Notes under the pieces: generated by a model
Database searches by the model: none
Told to the model about the DNA's origin: nothing
Seen by the model: the letters and a program-made list of their open reading frames with translations, nothing else
Part shown: positions 62,801-64,000 of the stretch, one piece after another
Position numbering within the stretch: the stretch's first letter is position 1
Layout of the letters: each line of letters opens with the position of its first letter
Translations under genes and position numbers: made by a program
NCBI GenBank assembly: GCA_027625915.1
Contig: JANTQA010000060.1
Location: 372,001 to 436,000, forward strand
From: Anaeramoeba flamelloides
Lineage: Eukaryota; Metamonada; Anaeramoebidae
Direction: 5' to 3'
DNA: 64,000 bases

Positions 62801-63295
62801 TCAACAATGGTTCGTCTTGGTTGTCTTGTATTTTTAATAGCTGATTTCTTACCTTCTTAATGTCGTACGAGTTTGTCTTAAGTAACCAATCGAGCTCGAC
62901 TGTTTCACCTTGGACAAAGTGGCCTTCGTTTGCTCCGAGCACGTTCATAAGAGCTTGTGTCCTTGACTCTGCTTCAATCAAATACAGCATTGTAATTATA
63001 CTAATCACAGTTACTAATAACAGGAAAATTACCGACAAGAGCGCTCCACCAGCAAATACAGTAAATGGGAGTGCAATAATGCCAGTCCCAATCAAATGAT
63101 TTGTTGTAAAGACATCTATTTTTGTTGTTCATTAAATTGTGGGAATTTTGTTTAGGTTTTTTGTTGATTAAAAAAAGAAAAGGGAAAAGAAGGATAGGAA
63201 AAATATGTGAATTTACATGCAGCAAAGGGGGAATATGTTTTATGTTCCTTTTCAACTGTCTCCTTTTTTTTATTTTTTTTAAAAAAATCCAACAT
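53893..63295 (-). CDS. TMEM104-like AAAP-family membrane transporter
   Basis: Four exons, 63295-63217, 63115-62681, 57946-57739 and 54856-53893, join in phase (1, 1, 2) to give 561 residues. Introns are 101, 4734 and 2882 nt with donors GTAAAT, GTAAGC and GTATGT. The first junction creates TYSPFAAYVF..LIGTGIIALP, matching the YSPYVGLVYMFNLIVGTGALTMP start of animal TMEM104 (read in parts). Exon 2 ends in an acidic cytosolic loop. Exon 3 gives NPQFDITRKYEIIDMCKMF, like NPFEITDRVEMGQMASMF. Exon 4 holds GIFTQCSHHSITIIAEPV, VMFPIFDL-type and later segments, with about eight further membrane spans. The family belongs to the amino acid/auxin permease superfamily (SLC38-related); its substrate is not known to me. 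An N-glycosylation-like NFS and a Cys-bearing loop begin exon 4. The 3' acceptor of exon 4 is inferred from phase. Confidence 0.85.
56093..57310 (+). repeat. Repeat R2 copy 3, inside an intron and inside a palindrome
   Basis: It starts GGGAAGTGAGTACATTTCACC and ends ATGTACTTACTCCC, the clearest pair of R2 ends. It lies in the 2.9 kb intron of the TMEM104-like gene. Just outside, AAAAAAAGTGAGTCA...AAAGTGTTTCCC (56031-56070) is the inverted partner of GGGTAACACTTTT.GACTCACTTTTTTG (57322-57352), so R2 appears to have landed in an older short foldback. Confidence 0.7.
60079..60261. mobile_element. 183-bp MITE with GGGCACA ends
   Basis: The perfect 13-nt inverted ends ATAAAAGGGCACA and TGTGCCCTTTTAT enclose AT-rich text. 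A further AAAAGGGCACACC at 59587-59600 looks like a lone or decayed end of the same family. It lies in the 4.7 kb intron of the TMEM104-like gene. Confidence 0.65.
60395..60890 (+). repeat. Dispersed repeat R4, copy 2
   Basis: This is homologous to 4620-5125 in the same orientation, including AAAAGTGGGGGAAA and TTTTCTGATCTCAATTTTAT. The 3' frame reads HLYPYHIVHFLLK and KKCLNF. Both copies sit in giant introns. Confidence 0.55.
61505..62205. repeat. Dispersed repeat R3, copy 3
   Basis: It opens with repeated AGTGCC units (GAAGTGCCATAGAGTGCCGT, CAAGTGCCAAGC) and runs through many GAGGTTTTCTGTTTTATTTG and AAACCTAACGGC blocks in both orientations. It ends AGCTGTAAGAGAAAATTAAT, the inverted start of copy 2. 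Confidence 0.6.
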
Positions 63296-64000
63296 TAGAT
63301 ATTTCTGAAAATGTAGAATAGAAAAAAATGTTTTCTAATCATTTTCAACATACTTTTCTCTTCAAAAGCAAAATTTGATTTGCTTTTTCCTTTTATTATG
63401 AGAAATAATATAAAAAGGAAAAAGTGCAAGAATTAAAGAAATTAAGGGGTTTTTTGGGATAAATGCTTGGAATTTCTCTGAAATCTTGTTGGGTAATCAA
63501 AAGGTAAGCCCTCTAATGGGGTTGGTGTTTCTAGTTTTTGACTTCGAAAGCAAAAATATTTCGAAAATTTGAACAATACAAAGTGTTATATTTTACACTT
63601 TTTTCTAAAAGTAAGTTGAAAAAATAGTCAACTGTTGGTTTGACAGTAAGTTAGTTAACTCTATTGTCAATTGCAAAATAAAAATATCAAAATTTTCATT
63701 TGGCTTTTTGAAAAATAAAAACATTTTTCCAAGAATATGAAACAAATCACCAAAGTCCCAACTCTAAAAAGGGAAACTAATTCTTTGGACTTCTTTTTCC
63801 AGAATTAAAAATTAAGAAATGTTTCAAAATTTAATATTCTTTTTTTGGAAAGATGAATGAATATTTTTTTCCTTTTTATTTTACATTTATTAGTTTTGAT
63901 TCAAACTCTTGAAATGAATTTTTCCCTTTGTGATTTTCACACAGATAATAGATGTAATTTTTGTATTTAAATGGGTTTTTAATCTTTTTTTTATCAATTT
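63296..64000. other. Upstream flank of the TMEM104-like gene
   Basis: AT-rich text with no exon or repeat recognised; it should include the promoter of the minus-strand gene. A small GTTAACT-like inverted pair (ATAGTCAACTGTTGG and TTAACTCTATTGTCAA) lies at 63625-63672. Confidence 0.4.

Overview
The window reads as nuclear DNA of a very AT-rich, free-living protist. All recognisable genes carry spliceosomal GT-AG introns whose phases match across the exons I joined. Proteins carry KE/E/N-rich tracts, and the ankyrin repeats have an LHxLC signature. Gene content (class I histone deacetylase, DBF4-type kinase subunit, lysosomal beta-mannosidase, THH1/TOM1-type and TMEM104-type membrane proteins, B-box/ankyrin protein) is that of an amoeboid eukaryote. 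The style reminds me of Anaeramoeba, but that is inference from memory. No bacterial operon, CRISPR, rRNA or convincing functional tRNA was found.

Layout: 1-0.7 kb (-), remnant of a Tc1/mariner-type transposon. 1.3-6.9 kb (-), THH1/TOM1/TOM3-like membrane protein with a 4.5 kb intron full of repeats. 6.9-12.4 kb, repeat-filled intergenic DNA. 12.5-17.8 kb (+), a 1683-residue B-box plus ankyrin protein. 20.3-24.8 kb (+), a decayed DNA element holding a Ulp1-type protease, a USP-type deubiquitinase and an IS630/Tc1/mariner-type DDE transposase in one direction. 25.2-26.3 kb, two minisatellites followed by three units of a hairpin/pseudoknot design with a fixed GGTGGG linker. 27.6-30.3 kb (-), beta-mannosidase. 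30-43 kb, repeats with a few orphan exons. 43.5-44.5 kb (+), DBF4-like zinc-finger exon. 45.7-50.6 kb (+), class I HDAC. 53.9-63.3 kb (-), TMEM104-like transporter with 4.7 and 2.9 kb introns.

Non-coding DNA dominates. I could pair at least seven dispersed repeat families by eye, plus four copies of one roughly 200-bp TA-flanked hairpin MITE. Ordinary introns are 101-505 nt, but four are 2.8-4.7 kb, and the repeats I traced sit inside them. The host genes are unrelated single units (chromatin, replication control, lysosome, membrane) with no sign of co-regulation.

Most unusual items: (1) the three pseudoknot-like units at 25877-26244, whose stems differ in sequence but stay complementary while spacing and linker are kept; (2) the Ulp1 + USP + DDE transposase element; (3) the 1.6 kb TIR family with clustered ATCGCGAT motifs near both ends. 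Coordinates of repeat edges are by eye and good to about 10-30 bases; exon coordinates were checked for phase.
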